64,000 nt of DNA from Saccharibacillus sacchari DSM 19268 (GCF_000585395.1 NZ_KK073875.1:5545419-5609418); one strand, 5' to 3'. Numbered from the stretch's first letter, positions 34,642 to 44,474 are shown. Notes: generated by a model from the letters alone, not told the origin. Program-made: numbers and translations.

Positions 34642-37086
34642 ATGAATAAAAAGCATCTGTCGGTCGCGCTGTCTTCCCTACTCATTCTGCCTTTGTTGGC
34701 CCAAACCGGCCTGACGAATAACGCGACGGCGGAAGAACCGGATCAGGAAGTCGTGATCGTGTACAAAAACGAAGACGGCAAAGAAGCGGCGCTTCAACAA
34801 GCGACGGAAGTCCAACACGAATTCGAAACGCTGCCGGCCGTATCCGCGACGGTAAGTCCGGAAGAGCTGCGCGATCTGGTGAATAATCCGGATATCGATT
34901 ACGTGGAACGCAACATCCCGTTTCAAATTACGGACATGGAAGCTTACGGTTCGACGCCTGCCGTCAACTTTAACGAAAGATCGAATTGGAATTACAATCA
35001 AGTCGCGCCGAATCTGATGTGGGAAAAAGGCTTTACGGGTCAAGGCGTCAAAGTCGCGGTTATCGATTCCGGCATCTCTCCGCATCCGGAGTTGACGATT
35101 GCCGGCGGCGTTTCCACGATCGGCGACAGCCCGAACTTCTCCGCGGATTTCTCGGACGGAAACGGTCACGGAACCCATGTTGCCGGCATCATTGCCGCAA
35201 ACAGCGGAAACGGAATGGTGAGCGGTACAGCCCCGGGTGCTTCCCTGTACGCGGTCAAAGCGCTGGGGGCAGACGGAAAAGGAACGCTGCAAGACGTGCT
35301 GGAGGGCATCGACTGGGCGATCGGCCAAAAAGTCGATATCATCAATATGTCGCTGGGCAGCAGCCAAGATTCCCAAGCGCTTCACGACATGGTCGACAAA
35401 GCCTACAACAACGGAATCGTCGTCGTGGCTTCCGCCGGCAACAGCGGAACCGACGCCAACGCTAATACGGACACGGTAAATTATCCGGCCAAATACAGCA
35501 GCGTCATTTCCGTCGCGGCCGTGGATCGCAACTTGCAGCGCGCTTATTTTTCTTCGACCGGTCCCAAAGTGGATTTCGCGGCGCCGGGAGTCGGCATTTA
35601 TTCGACCTACCCGAGCAATCTCGGCGGCGAGTATGCTTCGATGAACGGTACTTCCCAAGCCGCTCCCCATATCGCGGGCATTTTGGCCGTATTGAAAGAG
35701 CAAAATCCGTCGGCTACGCCCGGCGTTCTGCGCAATAATCTGAAAAATTACGCGGTGGATCTCGGCGCCCAGGGTCGCGACAGCTTATACGGGGACGGAT
35801 TCGTAACGTTCAAATCGAGTACGGACAAGAATGCTCCGGGCGAGGTGTCGGGAATTTCCCTGGCCTCGGTTGAATCGGACCGTTTGACCTTAAGCTGGAC
35901 GCCGCCGGCCGATACCGACTTTTCGCGGGTTCGCGTGTATGAAGGGGTCTCCAAATCGGCCGTGAACGTTAACGCAAATAGCTACCAAGCGACCGGCTTG
36001 GCTCCCGATACGTCTTATCAGTTCCTGCTTGCCGCAGTCGATATGAACGGAAACGAATCCGACGGAGTCTGGGTCTCCGCCAAAACTGCATCGGCTTCTT
36101 CGGCTCCGGCCGATCCGAACGCCGGCGGCAATCCGACTTCCCCGGATCCTTCGACAACCCAACCGGTAACGGGCGTGCCGGATTCGCAGAACACCGCTCC
36201 GACAACTTCGCCTACCCTGTCGGATCCGGTACAACAGCCTGCTCCGGCAGAGCAAACTCCGACTGCGCCCGCGCAGCCTGCTCCGGTACAGCAAGTTCCC
36301 GCTCCGCAGCCTGCGCCGCCTAGCGCTATTCAATTCCCGGCCGCTCCGACTCCGGCACCTTCCGGCGGCAGCGCGCAAATTCCTTCCGGAGGCGGAGGAG
36401 GCGGTGCTCCGATGCCGTCGGGCGGCGGCGCTCCGGCACCTGCTCCCGCTCCGGTAGCCGCAGCTCCGGCGCCTTCGACGCCGACGGTCGTGCCGGCCAA
36501 ACCCGCGGCACCGAAGCCGGTCGCTTCGACGCCGACACCGAGTCCGGCGCCTTCCGCCCCCTCGGCTTCGCCGATGCCGACTCCGACGGCCGTGCCGTTC
36601 TCCGACGTCGCCAAAACGTTCTGGGCCCGCGATACCATCGCCTGGGGTTTTGAGCGTGGCCTGGTCAAAGGCTACACGGACGGACAATTCAAGCCGGGCG
36701 CGACGGTAACGGAATCCGAGTTCCTGGCGATGCTGATCCGCGCCTTTGAGCCGAACGTGAAAAACTCGACGTCGGGCACTTGGTCCAACACGTATTACGC
36801 TCGCGCCAAACAACTCGGCCTGCCAACGAAAGGCAATACGTCCAAAGCATCGCGCAGCCAGACAATCACCCGCGCTCAAGTTGCCGAGATGTTAGCATCC
36901 GCCAACGGGCAAAACGTTACGGGCAACCAAGCGATTCAATACCTGCTGTCCGCCGGAATCGCCAGCGGCAGCAGCAAAGCAAGCAAAACGGTCGCTTCCT
37001 TCAAAGGCAGCGCCTCCCTCACCCGCGCCGAAGCCCTTCAGTTCATCAAGAACCTGACGGAAAAAGGTAACGGCAGCCTGGGCTGA
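34642..37086 (+). CDS. Secreted subtilisin-like serine protease with FN3 and SLH domains
   Basis: ATG at 34642 follows GGGAGGAACTTCAATC; 814 residues. Order: signal peptide (1-30), inhibitor I9 propeptide (about 35-97), peptidase S8 domain with Asp142 (VAVIDSGIS), His176 (GNGHGTHVAG), Asn267 and Ser338 (MNGTSQAAPHIAG), an FN3 domain (about 400-485), a Pro/Ala/Gly-rich linker (about 490-650), then SLH-type repeats (FSDVAKTFWARDTIAWGFERGLVKGYTDGQFKPGATVTESEFLAMLI, and a weaker one). It is probably processed and anchored to the cell wall. The gene is alone and ends in a strong terminator. Confidence 0.93.
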   Translation: MNKKHLSVALSSLLILPLLAQTGLTNNATAEEPDQEVVIVYKNEDGKEAALQQATEVQHEFETLPAVSATVSPEELRDLVNNPDIDYVERNIPFQITDMEAYGSTPAVNFNERSNWNYNQVAPNLMWEKGFTGQGVKVAVIDSGISPHPELTIAGGVSTIGDSPNFSADFSDGNGHGTHVAGIIAANSGNGMVSGTAPGASLYAVKALGADGKGTLQDVLEGIDWAIGQKVDIINMSLGSSQDSQALHDMVDKAYNNGIVVVASAGNSGTDANANTDTVNYPAKYSSVISVAAVDRNLQRAYFSSTGPKVDFAAPGVGIYSTYPSNLGGEYASMNGTSQAAPHIAGILAVLKEQNPSATPGVLRNNLKNYAVDLGAQGRDSLYGDGFVTFKSSTDKNAPGEVSGISLASVESDRLTLSWTPPADTDFSRVRVYEGVSKSAVNVNANSYQATGLAPDTSYQFLLAAVDMNGNESDGVWVSAKTASASSAPADPNAGGNPTSPDPSTTQPVTGVPDSQNTAPTTSPTLSDPVQQPAPAEQTPTAPAQPAPVQQVPAPQPAPPSAIQFPAAPTPAPSGGSAQIPSGGGGGGAPMPSGGGAPAPAPAPVAAAPAPSTPTVVPAKPAAPKPVASTPTPSPAPSAPSASPMPTPTAVPFSDVAKTFWARDTIAWGFERGLVKGYTDGQFKPGATVTESEFLAMLIRAFEPNVKNSTSGTWSNTYYARAKQLGLPTKGNTSKASRSQTITRAQVAEMLASANGQNVTGNQAIQYLLSAGIASGSSKASKTVASFKGSASLTRAEALQFIKNLTEKGNGSLG

Positions 37087-37250
37087 TCCTTTCGGATCAA
37101 GCAAGCCTGTCTGTATCAGATTGAGGTGATACAGAGTACTGGTAAGCGGGTTGCGACACGCATGAAGTGAGCATCAGCATCTGTACGAAGACCACCGACA
37201 CAGAACCAATCCGATCAATCGATCCACAGCTCCCTACGACTTCCTTCAAC

Positions 37251-37300
37251 AAAAAAGGACTGTTCCAAGCCATAATCACGGCTTGGGAACAGTCCTTTTT
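37251..37300. terminator. Strong bidirectional terminator after the subtilase gene
   Basis: AAAAAGGACTGTTCC plus AAGCC pairs with GGCTTGG plus GAACAGTCCTTTTT with a single bulge around ATAATCAC. It is the clearest terminator between the subtilase gene and the ABC operon. The 160 bases between the stop and the hairpin hold nothing I can identify. Confidence 0.9.
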
Positions 37301-37331
37301 GCATAAAACTCAACGGCTCTCGATTCCATTT

Positions 37332-37507
37332 GTGCGGATAAGCAGCAATTTCTCACCATCAGGTATGATCGGAAGCTAATTCGTGCATATAAGCAACAAT
37401 TTGCCCCAAAATCTCATCAAACCTATCCCAAAGGCGATAATTATTGCTTTTTAGCAAGAATCGACATCAATCTACCCCAATTCCTTCAAAATTCTTGCTT
37501 ATCCGCA
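37332..37507. repeat. R3 intergenic repeat with inward-facing units
   Basis: TGTGCGGATAAGCAGCAATT (about 37332) and CGTGCATATAAGCAACAATT (about 37382) are direct repeats about 50 bases apart. AATTATTGCTTTTTAGCAAG (about 37438) and AAAATTCTTGCTTATCCGCA (about 37486) are inverted versions. Two forward and two reverse units with about 50-base spacing repeat the architecture of R2 with a different sequence. No coding potential. Confidence 0.6.
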
Positions 37508-37669
37508 CAATTGAAAATCCAATACCGATCATTCCAGCCAATCAGCGTCCAATTCTGACCCACACATCGGTAACACATTTCCGCGAAACGAAAAAGCTGC
37601 CCCCAAACCGATCTCCGGTTTTTGGAACAGCCCTTTCCTAAACCTATCCACAAAGCCCTGTTCCTTAGT

Positions 37670-37899
37670 GAAGCTTTAGGCGGAGGGAGAAATTCAGTGA
37701 AATACAGGATTTCGAAGAAAACCTGCGGTAACATTCAGCAACATGTTGGCGCCTTTGAACCCGAGGAATTGAAGTTTGAATATAAATTCAAACTTCAATT
37801 CCCCGGGTGAGACAGCGCCCTGTGAAGCATTTCGAAGAAATGCACTTCGGAAGCCTATGCTTGTAATTTCTCCCGCAGCCGGCCCTCGCTTCCCCCCCG
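37670..37899. repeat. R1 intergenic repeat, expanded copy with AT-rich palindrome
   Basis: The outer arms (GCGGAGGGAGAAATTCAGTG at about 37680 and, inverted, GCGGGAGAAATT at about 37864-37875) match R1 at 46877-46982. The core words GCCTTTGAAC and GTGAGACAGCG are shared but are split here by a perfect palindrome at 37765-37802 (16-bp arms GGAATTGAAGTTTGAA/TTCAAACTTCAATTCC around TATAAA). A second hairpin, GCATTTC-GAA-GAAATGC, is at 37827-37843. The rest of 37508-37669 shows no gene. Confidence 0.65.
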
Positions 37900-37912
37900 A
37901 ACAGGATCTCCC

Positions 37913-40348
37913 TCACTCCGATCTCAACGCGATAACCGGATCTTTCTTCGTCGCCGCTTTCGCCGGAATCAGTCCCGCGATCAGCGTCAGCAGCATACTG
38001 CCGAACACCAACACAATGGCATTAACCGGAGACAATTGAGCCAGATTTTGAATATCGATAATGCCGTTCAGCACCTGGTTAATGACCAGCGTCAACGAGT
38101 AGGCAATCCCGATTCCCAGCGCTCCCGCCGTGAAGCCGACGATCAGCGTCTCGGCGTTGAACAGACGGGAAATGTCTTTCTTTCTCGCCCCGATGCTGCG
38201 CAGAATTCCGATCTCTTTCGTCCGCTCCAGTACCGAGACGTACGTGATGATCCCGATCATGATCGTCGAGACGACCAAAGAGATGCCCGCAAATCCCGTC
38301 AGCACGTACGATACCGTATCCAGCATCGTTTGCACGACCGAGCCGATCATTTCGGACAGGTCCGTGTAAACGACTTGGTCATCACCGGATTTACCGTCGT
38401 TATAGGCGTCCAGATAAGCCTTCACTTCTTCTTTTCCCGCAAAATCTTTCGGATAGATGTTGATGCTCGTCGGCTCCGTATCCGCGCCCAACGCCTGCAA
38501 CCTTGCATCCTTCATCGCATCTTCGGCGAAAGGAGCACCCGATACGACATCGCGGTCCGAGTCCTGCTGCGCCGCGGCGATCGCCGAAGTCGAAGCGTTC
38601 TCGGTTACGGATTCCGTCAACGCAGGCGTATAAACCACTCCCTCCGACAACAAGCCGCCGGACGACGAGCTATCCGGCTTCAAGCGCAAAATGCCGGTTA
38701 CGGTCAGCTCGGTCCCTTCGTTTCCGTCATACAACGTTTCATACCCCGCCGCACTCGCGGGAGCGAACAAGCCGCCTGCATCCTCCGTATAATAAGCGTC
38801 GTTCGGAATCACTTTGAGCAGCGGTTTGCCGATAAAATCGGTCAATTTGAAATCGGTCTCGCCCGCGCTCAACCCGAGTTTTTCCAAAAAGGCTTTGTCG
38901 ACTTCGTTATACGAGTTCACCACGATCGCCACTTCGTTCGCGGCGCTCGGGTAACGGCTGCCGTCTCCGATCAGATCGTACATGGAGAGAACGTAACCCT
39001 CGTCTCCCGACAATTCCGACCAATAGGTCGGCGCGCTGCTGCCCATTCCCGCCGGCATCGAAGCGGCTGCCCCGCCTGCCGACGAAGAGGTCTCGAACTT
39101 GACGACATCGTCGCCGCCTTTGGCAAGCACGTTCATCTCCACGCCGCTGCTGTACGAAACGGCATTGACCGCTTCCGGCAGTTCCTGCTTAAGCTTGGCG
39201 ATATAATCGAAATATTCCGGCGTCAGCGTATTCACGTGCAATTCGGCTTCCGCAGCGTCTTCAGCTACGCGAAGCACGTCGCCGTCCGGGAACTCGCCTT
39301 CGCCCGAACCTCCTCCGCCTGTCAATTCGTCGGGCGGACCGGTCGGAGCGACGATCTGCTGGGGGCCTTTGGTAACCGTGATCGGGAATCCGGCCAACGT
39401 CTCCGCTTGCAGCGTCGTGATGTAGTTGGACAATCCGTTCGACAGAGCCAGCACCAGCGCCACGCCGATAATCCCGATACTGCCCGCGAAAGCGGTAATC
39501 AGCGTACGGCCTTTTTTGGTCAATAGATTACGGAACGAGAGCGACGTCGCCGTTCCCAGGGACATCGAGGTTTTGCCCACGTTCAGCTTGCCTCCGTCCG
39601 CATCTTTCGCTGCCGCGTTCGGCAAAACCGCGACTTCTTCCGCATGTTCGCCGCGTTCGGCGTCGCTCATGATCGGGCGGCTGTCGGACAACACTTCCCC
39701 GTCGCGCAAATGGATGATCCGGCTGCTATACTCTTCCGCCAGATCGCCGTTATGCGTAACCATAATGACCAATTTCGTTTTCGAAATCTCGCGCAAAATA
39801 TCCATGACCTGCACGCTCGTATGACTATCCAGCGCGCCCGTCGGCTCGTCCGCCAAGATGATGTCCGGGTCCGTCACGATCGCACGGGCGATCGCCACGC
39901 GCTGCATTTGTCCGCCTGACAGTTGGTTGGGACGCTTATTCAGCTTGTCGCCGAGACCGACCGATTCCAGCGCTTTTTTCGCTTTTTCCCGGCGTTCCGA
40001 TACGGAGATGCCGGACAGCGTCATGGCGATCTCCACGTTCTGCAAAATGGTCTGGTGGCCGATCAGGTTATAGTTCTGGAACACGAAGCCGATCGAACGG
40101 TTGCGGTACGCATCCCAGTCCTTGTCTTTAAAATGCTTCGTCGATTTGCCGCCCAGCGTCAGATCGCCTTCGTCGTAGCGATCCAACCCGCCGATGATGT
40201 TGAGCAGCGTCGTTTTGCCGCAGCCCGACGGTCCGAGAATCGAGACGAATTCGCTCGATCTGAACTCAAGCGACACCCCTTTTAACGCATGCACGACTTC
40301 CCCGCTATGATACGATTTCTTGATATCCGTTAATCTCAGTTTCGACAA
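37913..40348 (-). CDS. ABC transporter, fused ATPase and FtsX-like permease
   Basis: The start is TTG at 40348, seven bases after AGGAGG; 811 residues. The N-terminal 230 residues are a MacB/LolD-type ATPase (Walker [10 protein letters not shown] about 39-47, signature [15 protein letters not shown], Walker [13 protein letters not shown]). A membrane helix near residue 290 opens the permease part, followed by a large extracytoplasmic domain and three C-terminal helices with the FtsX pattern ([30 protein letters not shown]). Such fused exporters with an adjacent two-component system often act in antimicrobial peptide or macrolide resistance. The 117-base leader holds candidate regulator repeats. 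Confidence 0.9.
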   Translation of the reverse strand: MSKLRLTDIKKSYHSGEVVHALKGVSLEFRSSEFVSILGPSGCGKTTLLNIIGGLDRYDEGDLTLGGKSTKHFKDKDWDAYRNRSIGFVFQNYNLIGHQTILQNVEIAMTLSGISVSERREKAKKALESVGLGDKLNKRPNQLSGGQMQRVAIARAIVTDPDIILADEPTGALDSHTSVQVMDILREISKTKLVIMVTHNGDLAEEYSSRIIHLRDGEVLSDSRPIMSDAERGEHAEEVAVLPNAAAKDADGGKLNVGKTSMSLGTATSLSFRNLLTKKGRTLITAFAGSIGIIGVALVLALSNGLSNYITTLQAETLAGFPITVTKGPQQIVAPTGPPDELTGGGGSGEGEFPDGDVLRVAEDAAEAELHVNTLTPEYFDYIAKLKQELPEAVNAVSYSSGVEMNVLAKGGDDVVKFETSSSAGGAAASMPAGMGSSAPTYWSELSGDEGYVLSMYDLIGDGSRYPSAANEVAIVVNSYNEVDKAFLEKLGLSAGETDFKLTDFIGKPLLKVIPNDAYYTEDAGGLFAPASAAGYETLYDGNEGTELTVTGILRLKPDSSSSGGLLSEGVVYTPALTESVTENASTSAIAAAQQDSDRDVVSGAPFAEDAMKDARLQALGADTEPTSINIYPKDFAGKEEVKAYLDAYNDGKSGDDQVVYTDLSEMIGSVVQTMLDTVSYVLTGFAGISLVVSTIMIGIITYVSVLERTKEIGILRSIGARKKDISRLFNAETLIVGFTAGALGIGIAYSLTLVINQVLNGIIDIQNLAQLSPVNAIVLVFGSMLLTLIAGLIPAKAATKKDPVIALRSE

Positions 40349-40412
40349 TTGTTTTCCTCCTCTTTCCTTCCTCAACCTTATGCGTTCAGCATAACAAGGC
40401 CAGTTAAACAAG

Positions 40413-40453
40413 AAGGCAGGCAAAGGTAAACAAAAGGTAAACCGATGGTTAAC
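40413..40453 (-). promoter_or_regulatory. Candidate OmpR-type binding repeats upstream of the ABC gene
   Basis: GGTAAAC (40425-40431), GGTAAAC (40436-40442) and GGTTAAC (40447-40453) repeat every 11 bases, and a related GTTAAAC lies at 40413-40419. Direct repeats at helical spacing are typical for OmpR-family response regulators, so the regulator encoded just upstream probably binds here to control the transporter. Confidence 0.5.
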
Positions 40454-40465
40454 AGTTGCTTATTT

Positions 40466-41158
40466 CTATAATTTGAACCGGTACCCGGCGCCCCATACGG
40501 TCTGAATATAATCGGGAGATTGCGGATCGGCTTCCACCTTTTCACGTAAGCGATTAATATGTACGGCTACCGTCTTCAGATCGCCGATCGCGTCCATGCC
40601 CCAAATTTGTTCGTAGATTTGCTCTTTGCTGAACACGATGTACGGATTGGACACCAACAGAAGCAGCAGCTCGAATTCTTTGTTTTTAAACTCGATCTCG
40701 CGTTCGCGCACGAATACCCGGCGGGTCAGCGGATTGATCCGGATCGGCCCCGCTTTCACTTCGCGTTTGGCGTCCGGCTCCTGGTTTCGCGTCAAGCGTT
40801 CGTACTGCGCCAGGTTCGATTTGACGCGGGCGATCAGCTCGGTTGGGGAAAAAGGTTTGGCAATATAATCGTCCGCGCCGAGTCCCAACCCGCGCACCTT
40901 ATCCGAGATTTCATGCCGAGCCGTGACCATGAGAATCGGGATATCGGTCTTTTCGCGCACCGCCCGGCATAGCTCGTATCCGTTCATGCCCGGCAGCATC
41001 AGATCCAGCAGGATCATGTCGTACTCGCCCGTATTGGCCAGACGCAGCCCTTCGTGCCCGTCCGGTGCGATATCCGTTGCAAAGCCTTCAATCTCCAAAA
41101 AGTCCCTCTCGATCTCCGCGATCGACATATCGTCTTCAATAATCAGAATTTTTTTCAT
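40466..41158 (-). CDS. OmpR-family response regulator
   Basis: The 230-residue protein has a receiver domain with Asp9-Asp10 acidic pair, phosphoacceptor Asp52 (ILLDLMLPGMNG), Thr/Lys positions (VTARHE, YIAKPFSPTEL), and a winged-helix DNA-binding domain (PYIVFSKEQIYEQIWGMDAIGDLKTVAVHINRLREKVE). The start overlaps the end of the kinase gene by 23 bases, so translation is coupled. It is followed by the ABC transporter gene it presumably controls. Confidence 0.92.
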   Translation of the reverse strand: MKKILIIEDDMSIAEIERDFLEIEGFATDIAPDGHEGLRLANTGEYDMILLDLMLPGMNGYELCRAVREKTDIPILMVTARHEISDKVRGLGLGADDYIAKPFSPTELIARVKSNLAQYERLTRNQEPDAKREVKAGPIRINPLTRRVFVREREIEFKNKEFELLLLLVSNPYIVFSKEQIYEQIWGMDAIGDLKTVAVHINRLREKVEADPQSPDYIQTVWGAGYRFKL

Positions 41159-42596
41159 GACCGTCTTCCACTCCCTTTTCTTTCGGCAACACCATTCGAA
41201 TGCTCAATCCGCCCGCCGGAGCCCGATGCGCGCTGATATGTCCGCCAAGCCGCTCGATGACTTTGCTGGAAATCGCAAGCCCCAGGCCGCTGCCCAGCTC
41301 TGTCCGCTTTCTCGAATCGTCGCTCCGGTAAAAGACGTCGAACAACCGATCCAGCTCGTCCGCTTCGACGCCTGGACCGTTGTCGGTCAAGCGAATCTCG
41401 ACGGTCTGTTCGCCTTCATTTCCGCTGACGACGACTTGGGCCCGCTGCTTGTCCGTATACTTGAGGCTGTTTTCCAGCACGTTCTGAATCACGTTGCGGA
41501 ACTGCACCACGTCAATTTTAGCGGCGACATGCGGCAGATTCCCTTCAATCGTGAGATCCAGCCCTTTGGGACGATACTCGGCCGCGAAAACACCGACCAA
41601 CCGCTCCATCTCGCTGCCCAGATCGACGCGTTCCAGATACAGCGGGAATTCGCCGACATCCAGCTTGGAGAACAAAAATAACTGATTAATAATATGTTCC
41701 AGATGTTCGACTTTTCCTTTGATCGTCGCAAAATATTTGGCCTGCATTTGCGGCGTGACGGCGATGCCTTTTTCCAGACCTTCCAAATAGGCTTTGATTG
41801 AAGTCAGCGGCGTGCGCAGATCATGCGAAATGCCGGCAATCAGCTCGCGGCGGCTGCTTTCGTTTTTGCGGCGCTCTTCCACCATCTCCGATAATTGGGC
41901 GGCCATCTCGTTGAAATCCCGGCACACGTCGGCAAACTCGTCCTGCTTCTCGTGCAAAATCCGATAGGTCAGATTGCCGTCGCGCAGCTGGTGCACCCCT
42001 TCGACCAGCGTATCGATTGGTCCCGCGATGCTGCGCACGACGAATCGGGTCAGGAAACGGTTCGTAAAAATCACAATCCCCGTAATCAGCGCCAGCATGA
42101 ATATCCCCACATACACGGAGCGCTGCGATCTATTCGTCTCGATATTAAAGGACGTATCGGTCAGAGCCAGCGTGTACGGCCCTGCCGGAAAACGATAGAT
42201 CGCATACCGATCCGTCAGGACGACAGAAGACGCGGATTGCGGCGCACCGATATCCGCCGGCAAGGCGACCGACGAATCCGGCGGATATAGGCGCTGTCCT
42301 TCCGAATATAACGAAGCCTGAACGCCCGACTCTCGGCGCTCCCGGTTGAAGTCGCCCAGGATCTGCTCAAGCTGCTGCATGTCCGTTGTCGCAGCCAATT
42401 GATTCGATAGCTTTTCCGCTTGGTTCATCCGATTCTGAAGCTGTTCCCCGTTGCTCATAGGAGGGCCTCCGCGAAAGCCGGTAACGCCTTGATAGATCAA
42501 CAGCATGCAGATCGCAGTGACGATCACCAGCAAAATCGGCAGAATCAGCATGAGAATATTCGATAGGTAGAGACGGCGTTTGACGCTCATTCGCAT
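41136..42596 (-). CDS. Sensor histidine kinase
   Basis: I start at ATG 42596 (MRMSVKRRLYLSN) after AAAGGAAAG; 486 residues. Helix 1 (about 11-35), an extracytoplasmic sensor domain (about 36-160), helix 2 (about 161-179), HAMP (about 184-240), HisKA with His258 (GISHDLRTPLTSIKAYLEGL), and HATPase with NVLENSLKYT, DNGPGV and GSGLGLAIS are all present. The sensor domain is Gln/Asn-rich and not assignable. The kinase gene precedes the regulator gene, the reverse of the common order. The signal may be an antimicrobial peptide or envelope stress, by analogy with linked ABC exporters. Confidence 0.92.
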   Translation of the reverse strand: MRMSVKRRLYLSNILMLILPILLVIVTAICMLLIYQGVTGFRGGPPMSNGEQLQNRMNQAEKLSNQLAATTDMQQLEQILGDFNRERRESGVQASLYSEGQRLYPPDSSVALPADIGAPQSASSVVLTDRYAIYRFPAGPYTLALTDTSFNIETNRSQRSVYVGIFMLALITGIVIFTNRFLTRFVVRSIAGPIDTLVEGVHQLRDGNLTYRILHEKQDEFADVCRDFNEMAAQLSEMVEERRKNESSRRELIAGISHDLRTPLTSIKAYLEGLEKGIAVTPQMQAKYFATIKGKVEHLEHIINQLFLFSKLDVGEFPLYLERVDLGSEMERLVGVFAAEYRPKGLDLTIEGNLPHVAAKIDVVQFRNVIQNVLENSLKYTDKQRAQVVVSGNEGEQTVEIRLTDNGPGVEADELDRLFDVFYRSDDSRKRTELGSGLGLAISSKVIERLGGHISAHRAPAGGLSIRMVLPKEKGVEDGHEKNSDY

Positions 42597-42723
42597 TCTT
42601 TCCTTTCTTGTCTCTTGCTTTCCTTTTGAGTGTAACGCAACCTTGGGCAAAAGACGAATAAGGCCGCGACGCCTGCAACGTTTGTTTTCGATCCGCGCGC
42701 CGCCGTCCGTTTTTCCGCACGCA

Positions 42724-42763
42724 AAAGAACGGGAAAGCGCCTCGGCGACTCTCCCGTTCTTCC
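42724..42763. terminator. Intrinsic terminator after the formate/nitrite channel gene
   Basis: AAGAACGGGA plus GCGCC pairs with GGCG plus CTCCCGTTCTT around TCG; T runs follow in both directions. It separates the channel gene from the kinase gene. Confidence 0.75.
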
Positions 42764-42777
42764 TTTTTCCCAACCGA

Positions 42778-43578
42778 TTATTTCTGATTCAGCTTGTCTT
42801 CTTCATCCAAAAACGGCTTGTTGACCACGTAATACATGAAGCCCATCAGACCGACGCCGCCGACCAGATTGCCGAGCGTCACCGGAATCAGATTGTGCAC
42901 GACGCCCGCCATCGAAATCTCCGCAGGGTGGTCAACCACCAGCGCGATTGCGAACGTGCACATGTTGGCGATACTGTGCTCGTAGCCCGAGATGAAGAAG
43001 CAGAAGACGAACAGCATCATCGCGAACATTTTCGCTCCGTTTTCCTTCATGAACATCGGAACGAAGAACGCCATGCAGACCAACCAGTTACACAAAATCG
43101 CGCGGAAGAAAAGCTCGCTCGTCGGCGCTTCCATCTTGTGCTGCACCACGTTGAGCAGGAAACCGTTGATATCGGGCGAAGCGAACAATCCCGTCAGGAA
43201 GATGAAGCCCGCGAAAAAGGCCGCCCCGATGATATTGCCGATGTAGCTCGTGATCCATAGCTTGACCACTTCGATCCATCTCAGCTTTTTGCGCAGCGCC
43301 GCGTACGTGTAGTAGAAAGTATTGCCCGTAAACAAATCGCCGCCGCCGTAGGAGATCAGGATGATCGCCGCGCCGAACGTGATCGCCGCCATCGGATACG
43401 TGAGCGGGGAATGTTCCAAGTAGAAGAAACTGCCTGTCCGGAACGCCACGATGACGCCGAAGCCGATGAACATGCTTGCCAGGACCGAGCGCAGGATGTA
43501 GCGGACGACGCTTTGCTTGTAGATCTTGTGCTTTTTGAGTGCCAGTAATTCAACATTTTTGAGCGCTTCTGTTTCCAT
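42778..43578 (-). CDS. Formate/nitrite transporter (FNT) family channel
   Basis: The 266-residue protein has six helices and the FNT signature segments: LASMFIGFGVIVAFRTGSFF, GGGDLFTGNTFYYTYA, GNIIGAAFFAGFIF and FFISGYEHSIANMCTFAI. The last holds the central His motif (GxEHSIAN) of FocA/NirC channels. It moves formate, nitrite or hydrosulfide with protons across the cytoplasmic membrane. ATG follows GCGGAGGTCGAC. No formate or nitrite enzyme is adjacent, so the substrate is open. Confidence 0.92.
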   Translation of the reverse strand: METEALKNVELLALKKHKIYKQSVVRYILRSVLASMFIGFGVIVAFRTGSFFYLEHSPLTYPMAAITFGAAIILISYGGGDLFTGNTFYYTYAALRKKLRWIEVVKLWITSYIGNIIGAAFFAGFIFLTGLFASPDINGFLLNVVQHKMEAPTSELFFRAILCNWLVCMAFFVPMFMKENGAKMFAMMLFVFCFFISGYEHSIANMCTFAIALVVDHPAEISMAGVVHNLIPVTLGNLVGGVGLMGFMYYVVNKPFLDEEDKLNQK

Positions 43579-43777
43579 GTCGACCTCCGCTTTCGCCTGA
43601 GTTTTGTAGAGACTGTAGCCGAGCTACCACGGACTGGGAAATGGGAAAAAGTTCCGCCGATGCGATTGATTTATGCTTAACACGTCCGTTTGCCTTTGAA
43701 TCATCTCCTCATTGTAACGGAGAGAAGCGGCGGCGGGTATGGGGAAGAAGGATTATTTTGAATTTTAATAGTACAAA

Positions 43778-44350
43778 TTATAGCGGCGTGACATTTAGCT
43801 TTATTTGATGCTTTTTGCAGATTTCGTAGAACTCGCTTGAGATGATGGGCTTTAACGCGAGGACATGCGCCAGCATGAAAAACTCGCGGCCGTCCACTTT
43901 TTCGGCGTCCAAATAGGCTTTGAATATAACTTTGATCAGTTTTCGGGGCGGCTCGTGCACGGAAGCGGCAATGACCGCTTTGCGGCCATAGTCCGAACGT
44001 TCGTAGTCGAAACAATCGATCTCACCCGGAAGGTGCGCGATCCAATAGATTCGTTCGACCGGACGGCCGTTGTGATAGCGCAGGGTTGCCGGAATGAATT
44101 GAATGTCCGTTTTTTGCTGCTCCAATAAAGCCTTGAACGCGTCCGATACGATCTTGGCTCCGCCGGTGGTATGAAAGTAGTCGTTTTTGAGATTGCGAAT
44201 GCTCGAATCCAGCAGGACCTCGGCGACCGTATCGACAGGTAAAAGGGTGTGGATCTGACTGTAATAGGTCTCTAGTTCAGGCATGAAGGTTAAGCTGCCG
44301 TCCACGTATCCGCTTTTCGGCAGCTGGGATTCTAAGAAATAATAGTTCAT
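43778..44350 (-). CDS. Imm11/DUF1629-like protein (possible immunity protein)
   Basis: ATG at 44350 follows GAAAGGAGCGATCAAACGC, giving about 190 residues. The pattern GGAKIVSDAFKALLEQQKTDIQFIPATLRYHNGRPVERIYWIAHLPGEIDCFDYERSDY resembles the Imm11/DUF1629 group. In those proteins a region with a paired strand-helix layout is followed by a YY-x-[IV]-N/H segment and an acidic IDCxDxExS motif. Some members are immunity proteins to contact-dependent or polymorphic toxins, but no toxin gene is nearby, so it may be an orphan. A TATAAT box near 44391 is a possible -10. Confidence 0.6.
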   Translation of the reverse strand: MNYYFLESQLPKSGYVDGSLTFMPELETYYSQIHTLLPVDTVAEVLLDSSIRNLKNDYFHTTGGAKIVSDAFKALLEQQKTDIQFIPATLRYHNGRPVERIYWIAHLPGEIDCFDYERSDYGRKAVIAASVHEPPRKLIKVIFKAYLDAEKVDGREFFMLAHVLALKPIISSEFYEICKKHQIKLNVTPL

Positions 44351-44412
44351 GCGTTTGATCGCTCCTTTCTGCCTGATTCCGTTGTGTTTATTATAAAGAA
44401 CTTGAATGCAGC

Positions 44413-44449
44413 AAAAAAGCCGCCTTGCCCGGAAAGGCAAAGCGGCTTA
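44413..44449 (-). terminator. Intrinsic terminator after the MFS gene
   Basis: AAAAAAGCCGC and TTGCC pair with GGCAA and GCGGCTT around CGGAAA. T runs follow on the minus strand, 25 bases past the MFS stop. Confidence 0.85.
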
Positions 44450-44474
44450 ACGCTCATTCGTTTAAAAGGAAATC

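Noticed and set aside
35890..36879. 329-codon minus-strand ORF opposite the subtilase linker
   Set aside because: Arg/Ser/Gly-rich translation of the Pro/Ala/Gly linker complement; no domain.
37097..37279. 60-codon minus-strand ORF ending in a lipobox-like segment
   Set aside because: It crosses half of the strong terminator hairpin and lacks a ribosome site.
38036..39526. 496-codon plus-strand ORF opposite the ABC gene
   Set aside because: Arg/Gln/His-rich shadow of the ABC permease coding strand, with no recognisable domain.
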